Source: Toxonevra muliebris (lineage: Eukaryota; Arthropoda; Insecta; Diptera; Pallopteridae). Taken from it: a stretch of 64,000 nt of DNA. How positions within the stretch are numbered: the stretch's first letter is position 1; every line of letters begins with the position of its first letter. The DNA is taken from assembly GCA_963691655.1 (NCBI GenBank), contig OY829326.1, forward strand, positions 19,332,878-19,396,877. Reading direction: 5' to 3'. Positions 44,501 to 55,459 of this stretch are shown in pieces. The position numbers and the translations under genes were made by a program. The notes beneath the pieces are model-generated. The model saw nothing but the letters and a program-made list of their open reading frames with translations. It was not told the DNA's origin and made no database searches.

Positions 44501-45236
44501 TTTTAGATAATTGGCTAATTATAAAATATGAATTTTTCATTTCTTTAATTAAAAAATTATAAAAATGGGGAAATACGTATATTTTTTGCCTATGCACATA
44601 TAAAATGCGGGTAGGTTTACAAATAAGTCAAGTCTGATGAAGAAATTATATGCACACATACAGTAGATACATACGTACATATGTAGGTATGTATATGTAT
44701 GTGAAGAGCTGATCTTTTGTGAAAAAATAATAGCAATAAAATTAGATGTGAAGGAAAAAATGTCAACATCATATAAAATTTTGATGTGAAAACTTTATGA
44801 ATATTGATGATGGAAGTTTGTTTTTTAAAAGTGAATCTACTTTTCATAATGCCAATGACTTTTTGTCATGTTAGAAAAATTTCACATATTATTGCCTTGA
44901 GATGCAAGTAAAGTCTTAAGTTAGCTAAGTTTTAAAGCTTTTAAATTGCTTCCATTTAACATAAGGCTACAGTTTGTTTTGCTGAGATGACCAATTTTTG
45001 GTCGAAGCAAATTAAGTAGACTCTACCGTTCGTGGATCCCAAGAAACGTAAGGCAACATGGCCCAGTGTTTGGGGTTACACACAACCCCCCGCCTTTGCC
45101 CTCTTACTGATGAAAATTTCACATATTTTGATAAAATATTAAAGGTACAGAAAAACTGTCCCCTCTGTACGATAACAAGGCCGTATTTAGGGGGGAGGTT
45201 TTGGGAGTTTTGACCCCTTCCCCCTCCTTCCCCCCT
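41556..45236. other. noncoding stretch with tRNA-like and simple repeats
   Basis: Contains GA (about 42361-42376), TA (about 43424-43442) and TAA repeats (about 43300-43318), poly-T tracts (43553-43562, 43610-43625, 43928-43950), TACATA-type repeats (44075-44125) and the tRNA-like piece at 43045. C-rich pyrimidine DNA occupies the last 40 bases. No protein-coding gene recognised. Confidence 0.4.
43045..43110 (+). other. weak tRNA-like remnant
   Basis: GGTTCAATTCCCAC (about 43094-43107) is a perfect B-box with the downstream complement CAC as in a tRNA T-arm, and TGGCAAAATTT upstream matches the A-box at all but the last position. Spacing is plausible but no complete cloverleaf can be drawn, so it is probably another SINE or tRNA fragment. 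Confidence 0.3.
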
Positions 45237-46389
45237 CTTTCCCATCTTTCTGGTAGCATACGGATTCCGCGTCGAAAGAACTCCTCATCTTTTGAGGTTA
45301 TCCACGAATCGACCCATTTTTGAGTTCTTCAAAAGAACGGAAGTGCTGTTCAGCCAGGCCATGTGTCATCGATCAGAACAAGTGGTAATCAGAAGGAGCA
45401 ATGTCTGGAGAATACGGCGGGTGGGGTAGCACTTCCCATTTCAGCGTTTCCAAGTATGTTTTTACTTGCCTTGCAACATGCGGCCGAGCATTGTCGTGCT
45501 AAAGAATAACTTCGTCGTGTCTATTCTCATATTCTGGCCTCTTATCCTTTAACGCTCGGCTCAAACGCATCAATTGTAGTCGGTAGCGGTCGCCAGTGAT
45601 CGTTTCATTCGGTTTCAACAGCTCATAATACACGACACCTTTCATATCCCACCAAATACACAGCATGAGCTTGGATCCATGGATGTTCGGCTTTGCCGTT
45701 GATGTTGATGCATGTCCGGGCGGTCCCCATGATTTTTTACGTATCCACTTTTTATCGCCAGTCACAATACGATGCAGAAAACCCTTTCTTTTCTGTCGTT
45801 CAATCAGCAGTTCACATGTGAAAAATCGTCGTTTGACGTCTCTCGGCTTCAATTCGTACGGCACCCAATTTCCTTGCTTTTGAATCATTCCCAATGCTTT
45901 TAATCATTTAGAAATGGTTGATTAATCAACTCCTAAAGATTCTGCAAGTTCTTGTTGCGTTTGACATGAATCTTCTTCGAGTAATGCCTTCAATTCTTCA
46001 TCTTCGAACTTTTTCAAGCCGCCTGAACGTTCCCTGTCTTCAACATCAAAATCACCACTTTTGAAACGGGCATACCACACCTGACACATTCTAACGTCTA
46101 CAGCACAGTCAGGATAAGCTTCAGTGAGTAAACGATGTGCTTCAGTTGCGTTTTTCTTTAAATGGAAGAAGAAAATTAAAACTACCCGCAAATGTTGTTT
46201 TGTTGGCACGAAATTCGACATTTTCAGCTGTAGTAAAACACTTTTGTAAAATTATGAAAATTATTTGACAGATCAATTCTTATAGTACTTTTGGCGCTCT
46301 TTGAGATAGAATAGCTGTCAATGTAAAAAATGGCGCGTATCATAGATATGAAGTTAGTCACAATTACGAATTTATACATTCATTCTCCA
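45237..46389 (-). mobile_element. truncated mariner, copy 1
   Basis: Over its whole length this matches the full-length mariner at 51743-53027. The start side in transposase orientation (right end, about 46363-46389) keeps a mutated terminal repeat (TACGAATTTATACATTCATT). The opposite end is missing: homology stops at 45237 inside the 3' part of the transposase, replaced by a C-rich pyrimidine tract. About 105 bases including the second inverted repeat are gone, so this copy cannot transpose as a unit. Confidence 0.9.
45243..46221 (-). pseudogene. mariner transposase pseudogene (copy 1)
   Basis: Begins with an ATG at 46221 (MSNFVPTKQHLR). It has a helix-turn-helix N-terminal half. Three nonsense codons are seen relative to copy 2: two close together near 45903-45915 (CAA to TAA and CGA to TGA) and one at about 45496 (CAG to TAG) just before the second catalytic aspartate motif HDNARPH. 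In addition 18 bases are deleted after WIR between short ACG repeats, a one-base deletion in a T-run near 45316 shifts the frame, and the 3' end is lost. All three nonsense changes are C-to-T, as expected from neutral decay. Confidence 0.9.
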
Positions 46390-48380
46390 TGGAAAAAAGT
46401 CAAAATAAAATCTATTTAACGATATTTTTTACTTCCATTGGTTTTTTTTTCTAAAAAGTCAATTATAAAAAATTAATTTGAAATCTTAGTTACACTATGC
46501 GATCAAATCTGATTTGTTTTTTTCGAAATGAGGTTTGACTACGGATTCAAAAAGAGAAGGTGATACTGAGCACTCCTGAATTCATAGTTTTTCTAGGTCA
46601 GTAACTGTTTTTGATTTTAAGCTTCGTCCTGAATCAGTTTAAAAAGTTAAAAATTAATAAAAAAAAAGAAAAAATTATCGGCTCCTTGTAAAATTAGACT
46701 TGCTTGAACCCTATTTATTTCCTAAAACGTGACGTGATGGGAAGTTTTTGACCTCGGATTCGTGTTCAATGTGAAAAATTCTTTTACAAAAACTCCATCT
46801 TATTAGCGAAACCCATGCAGTTTTAGGAGACAATCTTAAAATGTAACTAATTTTTAACCCATTATTGCTCAAAGCATCACGACTAGAAAGATCTCTTTCA
46901 ATGCTGTGACTTCACGAATTTAGGAAATATAAGCCAACCTCATCCGGGTTCCTTATAATTGATAATGGCCCAAATTCCCAATGATGATCATTTGAAAAAA
47001 ATGAGCCTCTACTATTTTTGGTCATTTTTTTGAGGTTGGGTACATCATCAGTAATGGGAAGTCAATGAGTTAACGAAATTATGTCCATCACGATAAAAAA
47101 AAAATGCATTAGAATGCACATTGAATAATATTTATATGAAAAAATTTAATTTGATTACGCTGTGAATTTTTTGTCACTTTTGGCCACTTTTTTGAGGTTA
47201 AGATTAAAAAAAATCGGAAAATTTTTCCTAAAGCTTTAAGACATTTATCTACATTTGTCGTTAGTCTGATAGGGTTCATCAAATGTATCATCGATTTAAT
47301 TTATTGTATTTAAAAATCAGTTTGATAAAAATTTTTTATGAATATTTTCTTCGAATGAAAACCCTCCGAAAAAAATTTCTGGCTACGATAATATGTATAT
47401 TAATATCGTTTGAATTATCATTTACTGATTTATATACCATAATGAACCATTTTTTATTGAAAACAAATTTTATTAAGTAATTGCGACTTTAGTTTCAGTA
47501 CTTTTATATAATGATCAAGTACTCGTACTGATCATGAACATCAATTTAGTCATAATTAAATTTCTTTTTCATAATTTCAACCCCACATATCAAACTGAGA
47601 AAGAATTGTAAGTGGCTAATCTAACCAATTATGAACTTACCAAACTGAGAAGGTTGCTCTTCATGGGTCTACAAGAAATATTGCAAGTCACGCCAGTGAA
47701 ACTGTAATCCTTCCTTAACCATGGAAAATACTTAAACTGAAAAACTAAATTTAACCTGCTTCCATCAAGATTTCTTGTGCCTGAGTAAAAACTACAAGAA
47801 AAATTAATTTATTTGAGCACAGCTTTGAGTTTGTATTACGTGGGAGAGAGGTTTTAAAACGAAGCGTGAAAATGCGGGGTAAGTTTTTAAAAAGCAATAT
47901 ACTTTTGTATACAACTCGCGACATTAGTTTAAATTGCTCACTGTACAATTGTTGAGTACTATTTTCGTTCAAGCATATTTATTCCGTTTGTGGACGCTGT
48001 GATCCAAAAGTAAGAAATCACAATAAACTACTAGCTATATAAAAAATCATTTCTTCGAATCATGCTAAGAAATTTATGAATTAAAATTTGTAAGTATATT
48101 GACATAATCAAAAATTAAAATGTAGTCCAGAATAAAAAAATACTAATCATTTAACACAAACAGTTTTTAAAAATATATTTCATATTGAATTTGACTAAAA
48201 ATTACTTATTAGTTTCAAAATTGGTATAACTCTAAGAAACGCTATTAATTTCAATTAACATTTCAATAAAATAAATTATTTTTTGATTTTAAAATGCAAA
48301 ATTTTTGACTAAAATTCAACATATTTTTCAAGTTTATCTAAACTTTGAACTCAAATTCCACAAAAACTCTGTAAACAAAG
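46390..48380. other. noncoding AT-rich stretch
   Basis: No recognised gene. The short frames at 47109-47480 and 47751-47972 show no family resemblance. Confidence 0.4.
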
Positions 48381-48918
48381 GGTCGATTCGAATTACCTCC
48401 AAACATAGCCTATTATATCTAAATCACAATTAAAAAAACTTTCATTAAACTATACAGTTTTTCTAAATTTTGTAATTATGCATACACCTTGGCTGGTAAT
48501 TCGGATCATCGATCCGAATTATATGCAAGTAGAAAAACACATGTTGGTAATTCGGATCGATTTTAAAAGTCAATTTTTTTCTTAGTATGTTTTCTAAAAT
48601 GGTGATTATTTTTACCAAACTATAGCAGAATGTTTAGTGAACAAAACCCTATATAAATTATATAAAAATTCTTAACAGAACAAAAGTTATTATTGTTATA
48701 AAATTTGTGGGTTTCTTATATTATTTGCTAAGGCTTTGTATAAAAATACGCTCACTCTTTGTTTCTTCGCTTACAACTGATTAGTTTGAAATAATTGAAG
48801 CAAGTGCTGCATACCATTAGAAAGAGAAAATAATTCTCGTTCGTTTCGAAAAAAGGACGTAATTTAAAAAAATACCAAAGAAAAGTTATTAGCAAAACAA
48901 AATCGATCCGATTTACCC
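48381..48918. repeat. cluster of inverted GGTAATTCGGATCGAT motifs
   Basis: GGTAATTCGGATC occurs twice in plus orientation (48496 and 48547). Its complement appears at 48511-48520 (GATCCGAATT), forming a 23-bp palindrome (48498-48520) of 10-base arms around ATC, and related reversed copies lie at 48381-48397 (GGTCGATTCGAATTACC) and 48900-48917 (ATCGATCCGATTTACCC). The set spans about 540 bases. It ends next to the LOA-type LINE and may be a degenerate MITE. Confidence 0.5.
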
Positions 48919-48924
48919 TTATTC

Positions 48925-50706
48925 ACGCTAGGCAAAGCCACTGTGTGCACTAAGGCTGTAAAAGGCTGCCACCTCTGTTGTGGTCCTTAGTAATTGATGA
49001 TCTTTTGACCAAACTAGATGAGTCTGGTTTTGAGGCCATCGGTTATGCGGATGATTTGGTAATCATCGTCTCTGGAAAGTATGATTCAACTATCACGGAG
49101 GTGATGAAATCAGCTCTCCTATTGGTTTCAAATTGGTGCGCCGTAGAAGGCCTATCAATCAATCCCAACAAAGCAGTTTTTGTTCCCTTTACTAAGAGAT
49201 ACAAACTGGACCTCGGTCCCATTTCCATACAAGACACTGTTATTGTGTACTCTGATGAGGTCAAATATTTAGGCATCACGCTTGATAAACGACTGAACTG
49301 GAATACTCACTTACACACTGTCCTCTTAAAAGCCACTAGGGCTTTCTGGGCCTGCAAGAAACTCTTTGGTAGAACATGGGGTCTTACTCCTAAGATGATC
49401 TTCTGGCTCAACACTATGATAGTTAGACCTATCATAGCCTATGCGGCTCTAGTGTGGTGGCCCAAAGCCATGCAGGGCTCGGCCATCACCAAACTTAACA
49501 AGCTCCAAAGGCTTGCTTGCGTCTCCATAACTGGAGCTATGCGCACCTGTCCAACTCCTGCCATTGAAGCGTTGATTGGCATGGTGCCATTACACATTTT
49601 CATCTTGAAAACAGCCGCAAATACTACTTTGCGGCTGCGTACATCGTCAAGCTTAATAAAAGGCAACTATGGTCACCTGAGCATTCTTGACGAAATTCCT
49701 AACACTCCAATATGTACTGTATCGGATTATATGGTTAGGGATCTGTGTTTCGGTAGGAAATTCAACATCATTCTTCCTTCCAGGTCCGAATGGGATGGCC
49801 AGTGTCCCGATTTCAGTCCCTCTGCTCTCAATTGGTATACATACGGCTCGAAAATGGACTGCGGTTCTGGTGCCGGAGTTGTAGGACCCAATACTAGAAT
49901 CACAATCCCTCTGGGTATTTGGCCCAGTGTCTTTCAAGCCGAAATATACGAAATTGAGACCTGCGCTCATATAAACCTGTATAAAGGTCTTAAAATATTG
50001 TAATTTTTTCCGACAGCTAGGCGGCTCTCTTAGCTCTCTCTTCATGGAGTTTTTCCTCTAAACTGGTGTTTTGAGAGTCTCCAGCGCCTGTCTACCCGTA
50101 ACACAGTGACGCTTGGGTACCCGGCCACTGTGACATTGTTGGTAATGAGTCCGCCAATGAACTGGCTAGACAAGGTTCATCTACCAAGCACATTGGCCCC
50201 GATCCGTTCTGCGGAGTCGGCTGGACCTCTACGAAATCTATAGTTGAGGAGTGGTCTAAGGCAAAATGGCTAGAGCATTGGAACTCTAGCCCAGGTTTAA
50301 GACAGGAAAAAGCACTTATCATTCCGCTTGCCCGAAATAAGCCCATCTCTTATACCAAATCTGACCTTAGGCTACTGGTGGGCTACATGTCTGGACACTT
50401 TGGGCTCAGATATCACCTAAACAAAATAGGTCTGCCTAATGAGACAGAGTGTCGTCTATGTCTGGAAGATGACGAGTCGACACCTCACATTCTGTGTGAG
50501 TGTCCGGCCTTCGCTCGGCTCAGAGGAAGAATTTTTGGTATTCCTTTTCTGACGGCTAATCACATAAAATCTTGTTCTACAAAAGATATCTTGACTTTTA
50601 TTAGGTCAGCTGAACGTCTTTTGTCATAAAATGGGGAATGGCACAAAAGATCTTTTAGGTCGCAGTGTCTGCCTGGTTGGGATCCCCTAAATAATAAATA
50701 ATAATA
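48925..50706 (+). mobile_element. 5'-truncated LINE with RNase H (LOA-type)
   Basis: The element starts abruptly within the reverse transcriptase domain and runs through the RT C-terminal region, an RNase H domain and a cysteine-rich C-terminus to a short 3' UTR ending in AAATAATAAATAATAATA (50689-50706). Loss of the 5' end is the usual product of incomplete target-primed reverse transcription. RNase H plus a TAA-type tail fits the LOA/I groups; the resemblance of the C-terminus to LOA (Baggins/Bilbo-like) elements is from memory of the family and not verified. Confidence 0.8.
48963..50632 (+). pseudogene. LINE ORF2 remnant: RT C-terminus, RNase H, Zn knuckle
   Basis: PLLWSLVIDDLL and GYADDLVIIV (the catalytic YADD) lie near 48973-49070, followed by LSINPNKAVFVPF, EVKYLGITLD and KLNKLQRLACVSITGAM, all typical of the RT thumb. 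The RNase H part begins WYTYGSKMDCGSGAG, where the first catalytic aspartate (YTDGS in relatives) is replaced by tyrosine, then VFQAEIYEIETCA and, after a frameshift and a nonsense codon, FSDS and WVPGHCDIVGNESANELA. The final CRLCLEDDESTPHILCECPA has a C2HC-like pattern. Coding is interrupted at 50003 and resumes near 50110, so the copy is dead. Confidence 0.85.
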
Positions 50707-51335
50707 CTGATCAGAAATATGATCAGAGACTGGCACGCTCATATAGATATATCTCTTGCAAAAGTTTTACTTGTTGTAATTTTTGCATTACCCCTACTTT
50801 GCCAGGTCCGGACAACGAAGCTAGTATTTTATAAAAATAGTTAAGCTACCGTCCTAGTGCTATTTTTTTGCCGGCACTGTATATCCTTTATGCTATATTA
50901 TGCACTAACAACAATATCAGCCTTGAAATCTAGCGAAGTATAACTCTTTCCAACAGGTATTTGTACGGGCCGCTTAGTTTATTGATGGGTATAGCTCTCT
51001 CTCTAGAAAATAATACTCTATAACTCTCGTATCCTTTTCGTCCTAATATATAGCTATTGGGAGTAAGATCCCCCTCCCAACTAACTATCTTCCTTTTCCT
51101 CATCAACACAATGCTCTGCATGGTTAGGGACACATAGCTAGTTATACATAACTAGAAGCAAGTGGCGAATAAAACGCAGCTGATAATATCATTATATTAT
51201 TGGAATGGAGATTGGAATATTCACTTGTCGATGCTGTACTTGTATGTGTTTTTGAATAAATAACGTGACGAGTAGTAGGATCATGGAAGAAATGATTTGA
51301 CCGCTAATTTTTTTTTTTCAAATTCGTTTGCAAAA
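50707..51335. other. noncoding stretch
   Basis: No recognised gene. A plus-strand segment TAATTTTTGCATTACCCCTACTTTGCC near 50776-50805 and flanks look like old repeat DNA, but I cannot assign a family. Confidence 0.35.
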
Positions 51336-51655
51336 ATGGGTAAAAATAAATATTCAAGTTTAACAATCAAAGAAAAATTTAAAATTATCGCGTATGGTGT
51401 ATTCAAATGGGAGTTGAATGAAAAGCACGAATGTTCTAAATTGTAAAATCTCTAAAACGTACTATTAAAAGGGAAGAAAACATTTTAGCAATTTCTCAAA
51501 AATGGGATTCGACTGCCAAGTGGTGAATAAGAAGTGTAGCTTGTGGCCAGATGGAGGAAGCTCTTCCCATATGGTTCAGCCAGATGAGTGAGGCAGGTGC
51601 TGCATAAGTAGCAGTTGTTTAACAAATTTTTGGCGACTCCATTAACCAGTGCTTA
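51336..51655 (+). pseudogene. pogo/Tigger (CENP-B-like) transposase N-terminal remnant
   Basis: The ATG at 51336 opens MGKNKYSSLTIKEKFKIIA, the start of a CENP-B/pogo-type helix-turn-helix. A stop follows SKL; in a shifted frame come LKRTIKREENILAISQKWDS and then, past further stops, QMEEALPIWFSQMSEAGAA, matching the second (CENP-B) DNA-binding half, LEEALxxWFxQ-like. Several stops and at least one frameshift are present. Only the DNA-binding region is recognisable; the catalytic DDE domain is absent, so this is an old fragment. A domesticated CENP-B-like gene is excluded by the stops. Confidence 0.65.
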
Positions 51656-51742
51656 CTGTATTTACTATCGGTATGTATATATGTATGTATTGTCTGAAGT
51701 TCTTTTTTAAATATCTATATTCATATGAAATATTTTTATTTA

Positions 51743-53027
51743 TTGGGAGTATGAATGTATAAACTCGTATTTTTTCGTAATTTGGACATTTATTGTGAAA
51801 AAGTGATTATAAATTTATTCTTTAAAGTATTGTCCATCGTTAGCCACAACCATTTCCCATCTTTCTGGTAGCATACGGATTCCGCGCGGAAAGAACTCCT
51901 CATCTTTTGAGGCTATCCACGAATCGACCCATTTTTTGAGTTCTTCGAAAGAACGGAAGTGCTGTTCAGCCAGGCCATGTGTCATCGATCGGAACAAGTG
52001 GTAATCAGAAGGAGCAATGTCTGGAGAATACGGCGGGTGGGGTAGCACTTCCCATTTCAGCGTTTCCAAGTATGTTTTTACTTGCCTTGCAACATGCGGC
52101 CGAGCATTGTCGTGCTGAAGAATAACTTTGTCGTGTCTATACTCATATTCTGGCCTCTTACACTTTAATGCTCGGCTCAAACGCATCAATTGTAGTCGGT
52201 AACGGTCGCCAGTGATCGTTTGATTCGGTTTCAACAGCTCATAATACATGACACCTTTCATATCCCACCAAATACACAGCATGAGCTTGGATCTATGCAT
52301 GTTCGGCTTTGCCGTTGATGTTGATGCATGTCCGGGCGGTCCCCATGATTTTTTACGCTTTGGGCTATCGTAACGTATTCACTTTTCATCGCCAGTCACA
52401 ATACGATGCAGAAAACCCTTTCTTTTCTTGCGTTCAATCAGCAGTTTACATGTGAAAAATCGTCGTTCGACGTCTCTCGGCTTCAATTCGTACGGCACCC
52501 AATTTCCTTGCTTTTGAATCATTCCCAATGCTTTTAATCGTTTAGAAATGGTAGATTGATCAACTCCTAAAGATTCTGCAAGCTCTTGTTGCGTTTGACA
52601 TGAATCTTCTTCGAGTAATGCCTTCAATTCTTCATCTTCGAACTTTTTCAAGCCGCCTGAACGTTCCCTGTCTTCAACATCAAAATCACCACTTTTGAAA
52701 CGGGCATACCACACCTGACACATTCTAACGTCTACAGCACAGTCAGGATAAGCTTCAGTGAGTAAACGAAGTGCTTCAGTTGCGTTTTTCTTTAAATGGA
52801 AGAAGAAAATTAAAACTTCCCGCAAATGTTGTTTTGTTGGCACGAAATTCGACATTTTCAGCTATAGTAAAACACTTTTGTAAAATTATGAAAATTATTT
52901 GACAGATCGATTCTTATAGTATTTTTGGCGCTCTTCGAGACAGAATAGCTGTCAATGTCAAAAAAATGGCGCTTATGATAGATATGAAGTTAGTCACAAT
53001 TACGAGTTTATACATTCATACTCCCAA
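51743..53027 (-). mobile_element. full-length mariner element, copy 2 (1285 bp)
   Basis: Perfect 27-bp terminal inverted repeats at 51743-51769 and 53001-53027 (starting TTGGGAGTATGAATGTATAA) and TA duplications on both sides (51741-51742, 53028-53029). Length and structure match the ~1.3-kb canonical mariner. The single transposase frame is on the minus strand. It is intact apart from one nonsense codon, implying a recent insertion; the ends could still be mobilised in trans. Confidence 0.95.
51815..52855 (-). pseudogene. mariner transposase with a single nonsense codon
   Basis: The ATG at 52855 opens a frame that would be 346 codons long, the normal mariner size. Codon 159, expected to be TGG (tryptophan after GDEK), is TGA at 52379-52381; the same frame continues undisturbed to the terminal stop at 51815. 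The N-terminal third contains two helix-turn-helix motifs (one around QQELAESLGVDQSTISKRLK). Catalytic aspartates fall at residues 156 (VTGDE), 249 (QHDNARPH) and 284 (PSDYHLF), a DD34D triad at the same positions as in Mos1. The truncated copy at 45243 keeps tryptophan here, so the stop is private to this copy. Confidence 0.93.
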
Positions 53028-53029
53028 TA

Positions 53030-54258
53030 TGTTGGTATATAAAGGGGTTTTAAAAGATCTTCGTAGAACTTGCCTTTAACTTTCCAAAGAAATAGCAATT
53101 AACAAATTTTTAAAACATAAATCTATATAGATAAAACTAACCACATATTTATAGTAACTAATAAAACTTAAATTTATGGAGATCTCTTTAGGTATCTACT
53201 AAAGAATAGAAATCTAGTTTTTGAAAGTTTTGAATTAATTTTGAGCATTTTATATGTTATTTTTATTTTTAGTTAAAATTAATTAAAAACGGAAATACCA
53301 AACTGAGCTATGCAATAAGCGCGTATGCTGGCATATATTTGAAACTATAAATTTATGAGTAAGTATAAAAAATTTATTTGCAGTTTGTATGGAAATTACA
53401 AAGCAAAATATTTGTCACATTTATATTTCTAGAATTTAATCAGCTTTTTGCATAGCAACCCTTGTGTTGTATTACTCATAGTCAACCTATAGCCTACGAA
53501 ACTTATGTAAATTTGTAATTGTTTATGGTTTTTATTTCACTTTCGAATTTTATAACTACTTCTCTCACAACTAATTTCACATTTACAGAAAATTGATTCG
53601 AAATACGAAATTTAAAATAATTTTATCCACGTGTTCTTAATCCAAAATTCATGAAACTTTTCGCTTACAATTGAATATCTCATGAAATAATGTTATGTTC
53701 TTGAATTCAAATTGATTTTGAGGGGAAATTATTGTTTTTTATCGCATAACATTTTTAATACGTTCTCATGCTACACATGAAATTTGTTAGAATGCGAATT
53801 CGTTTGTGAGGGGAATGCAGCACATTTTTATCGCATGAATTTCGTAATTTCCTTATCATGCTATAAATTAAATTATGTGCATGCGAGAGAACGTTCCTGT
53901 TGAGGTTTATGTCTTCGCTTTGGTCTCAAACAACTGTCAATTTTAGTTATACTATTGCACACTAAGTGGCGCAGCACAGTTTATTCATGTATATACGGAA
54001 ATGCGTCATGTGTTTGTTAACCTACCCAGCGGGAAAAGGATTGATTATTTTGTCAATAATTTTTTACATAGTTATGTCCTTAGAAAAGCAATGTATTATC
54101 CATTACTGTTTGGATTATTTACATTCTTATTGTAATGAATATAATATTTATTAATTATTTATTCAATTAGCTACTGTCGCATTGCATTATCTACATTCAC
54201 GCGGGGTAAAATTAGCAACTCAACGAGATGTTTTCAGCACTGAATTGCAATGACCAGG
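53030..54258. other. noncoding stretch with a degenerate tandem
   Basis: Two related units of about 110 bases occur at roughly 53690-53800 and 53800-53910: each has TGAGGGGAA, then ATCGCAT, then ATCATGCTA/TCATGCTAC. They may be an old tandem duplication. The frame at 53966-54154 has no recognised homology. Confidence 0.35.
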
Positions 54259-54426
54259 GGGGTTACTCTGTAGTTCGATTGAAATTATTCGAATTCGAAC
54301 GATTGGTACTCTAGAAAACATTTTCGAATAATATTTGTTCGATGTTCAGATTAAATTTTGTGCCTTTAGGAATCGAATTTGGCATTCGAATAGAACTGTC
54401 TTTCGAATCGAACTACAGAGTAACCC
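54259..54426. mobile_element. 168-bp MITE rich in TTCGAA motifs
   Basis: A perfect 21-bp inverted repeat, beginning GGGTTACTCTGTAGTTCGAT, joins 54260-54280 to 54406-54426. The hexanucleotide ACCAGG flanks both sides (54253-54258 and 54427-54432), a plausible target duplication. The interior is a run of TTCGAA/TTCGAT motifs, many themselves palindromic. Superfamily unknown. Confidence 0.7.
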
Positions 54427-54769
54427 ACCAGGAAACGGATTTCGTGGAGCTAAAAACTAAGAAAAATGAAATTGCAAAAAGGCAGAAAACGGCACTAAAA
54501 AATAACAAAAAAGATAGCTTAAAAACTGAAAAAAGGCACACAAAAAATGAAAATCAGTTTCAATATAAAAATTTTGTATTTTATTCAAAAAAATACATTC
54601 AATTGCTTTTTAAAAGGAAGTTCGATCGATATATAAGAATTTATATTTTGAATACTTAGCACTTATTTAAAGAAAATAATAGCTCCTATCGTTAAAGGCA
54701 TTGGGGAGCAAACTTACATAAAAATTTGAATTTTTAAACCAAAGAAAATGGAGTTTGAATAACCAAGGC
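54427..54769. other. AT-rich spacer
   Basis: Low-complexity A-rich DNA; the frame 54342-54659 is Lys-rich and partly lies within the MITE. No gene recognised. Confidence 0.35.
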
Positions 54770-55140
54770 TAACGTAGTCGCTATGTATGGTACAGCGTCA
54801 ATTACAAAAGGAAAAAAATAGCAGAAAGTCGTCAAATAAAGTTACAGAATGCGTTTACTTTTTCCAAAATTTCTGCAACCAAAATATATCCACTTCCGTT
54901 TTGGACCAATGGACCAACAATTACCTTGGTAGCACGACGTCCAGTTTCATCAATAGAAACGAAAATAGATTTTTCACTAATTTCGGACCCGATCTCTAGA
55001 AGAACTACATCATACCAGTCTTGAACATAATTTTTTCGTACTGTGGACTCATCGAAAACGTTATTCTTTACGTACTTGTGAAAACAACTTTTGAATTGTT
55101 GGCCGTAATATTTTATTTCAAAAATAAAATGTTTCCATCT
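54770..55140 (-). pseudogene. hAT transposase fragment (DUF659-like central region)
   Basis: Minus-strand translation gives FDESTVRKNYVQDWYDVV, then SIFVSIDETGRRATKVIVGP and GYILVAEILEKVNAFCNF ending at a TGA (54832-54834). The phrase DEST-RKNY followed by VSIDET is the hallmark of hAT transposases of the type whose first catalytic aspartate is in SIDET. After a frameshift, VIDAVPYIATT (54773-54805) matches the expected next conserved block (VTDAAPYM in relatives). The N- and C-terminal parts are absent from this stretch. Confidence 0.7.
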
Positions 55141-55238
55141 GTGCTAAAAATTTCATTCACAAAATATCGGCCACTAAAAATAGTAATGAATTTAAAAGGC
55201 ACAATGGGTAGAAAATCCCAAAAAAGGCATTTGTCACT

Positions 55239-55435
55239 GACTGGTATAAGTCAGTAGGGCTAAATATTAACCCTGCTAAAGCCACTATAGTCCCGTTTAC
55301 TAGGAAGAGAGAGTATGAAAGCAAGATGTAAAATATCTGGGCTTAGTATTAGATATTAAACTCACATGGAAATCGCAGTCAGTGACAAATAAAGCCACTC
55401 GCTCTCTATTGGTATTCAGAAGGTTAGCGGGGCAG
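55239..55435 (+). pseudogene. LINE reverse transcriptase fragment (LOA/Jockey-like)
   Basis: DWYKSVGLNINPAKATIVPF, then TRKREYESKM and, after a deletion and frame change, VKYLGLVLDIKLTW and NKATRSLLVFRRLAGQ. This is the same RT region as residues after YADD in the LINE at 48963 (LSINPNKAVFVPF, EVKYLGITLD), but from a different family member. It is cut off at both ends and lies between hAT remnants. Confidence 0.7.
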
Positions 55436-55459
55436 AATTAAAACGCTTATATATTTTAT

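Noticed and set aside
53966..54154. 62-residue frame with hydrophobic middle resembling a membrane peptide
   Set aside because: Single short frame in AT-rich DNA with no conserved motif, promoter or splice context.
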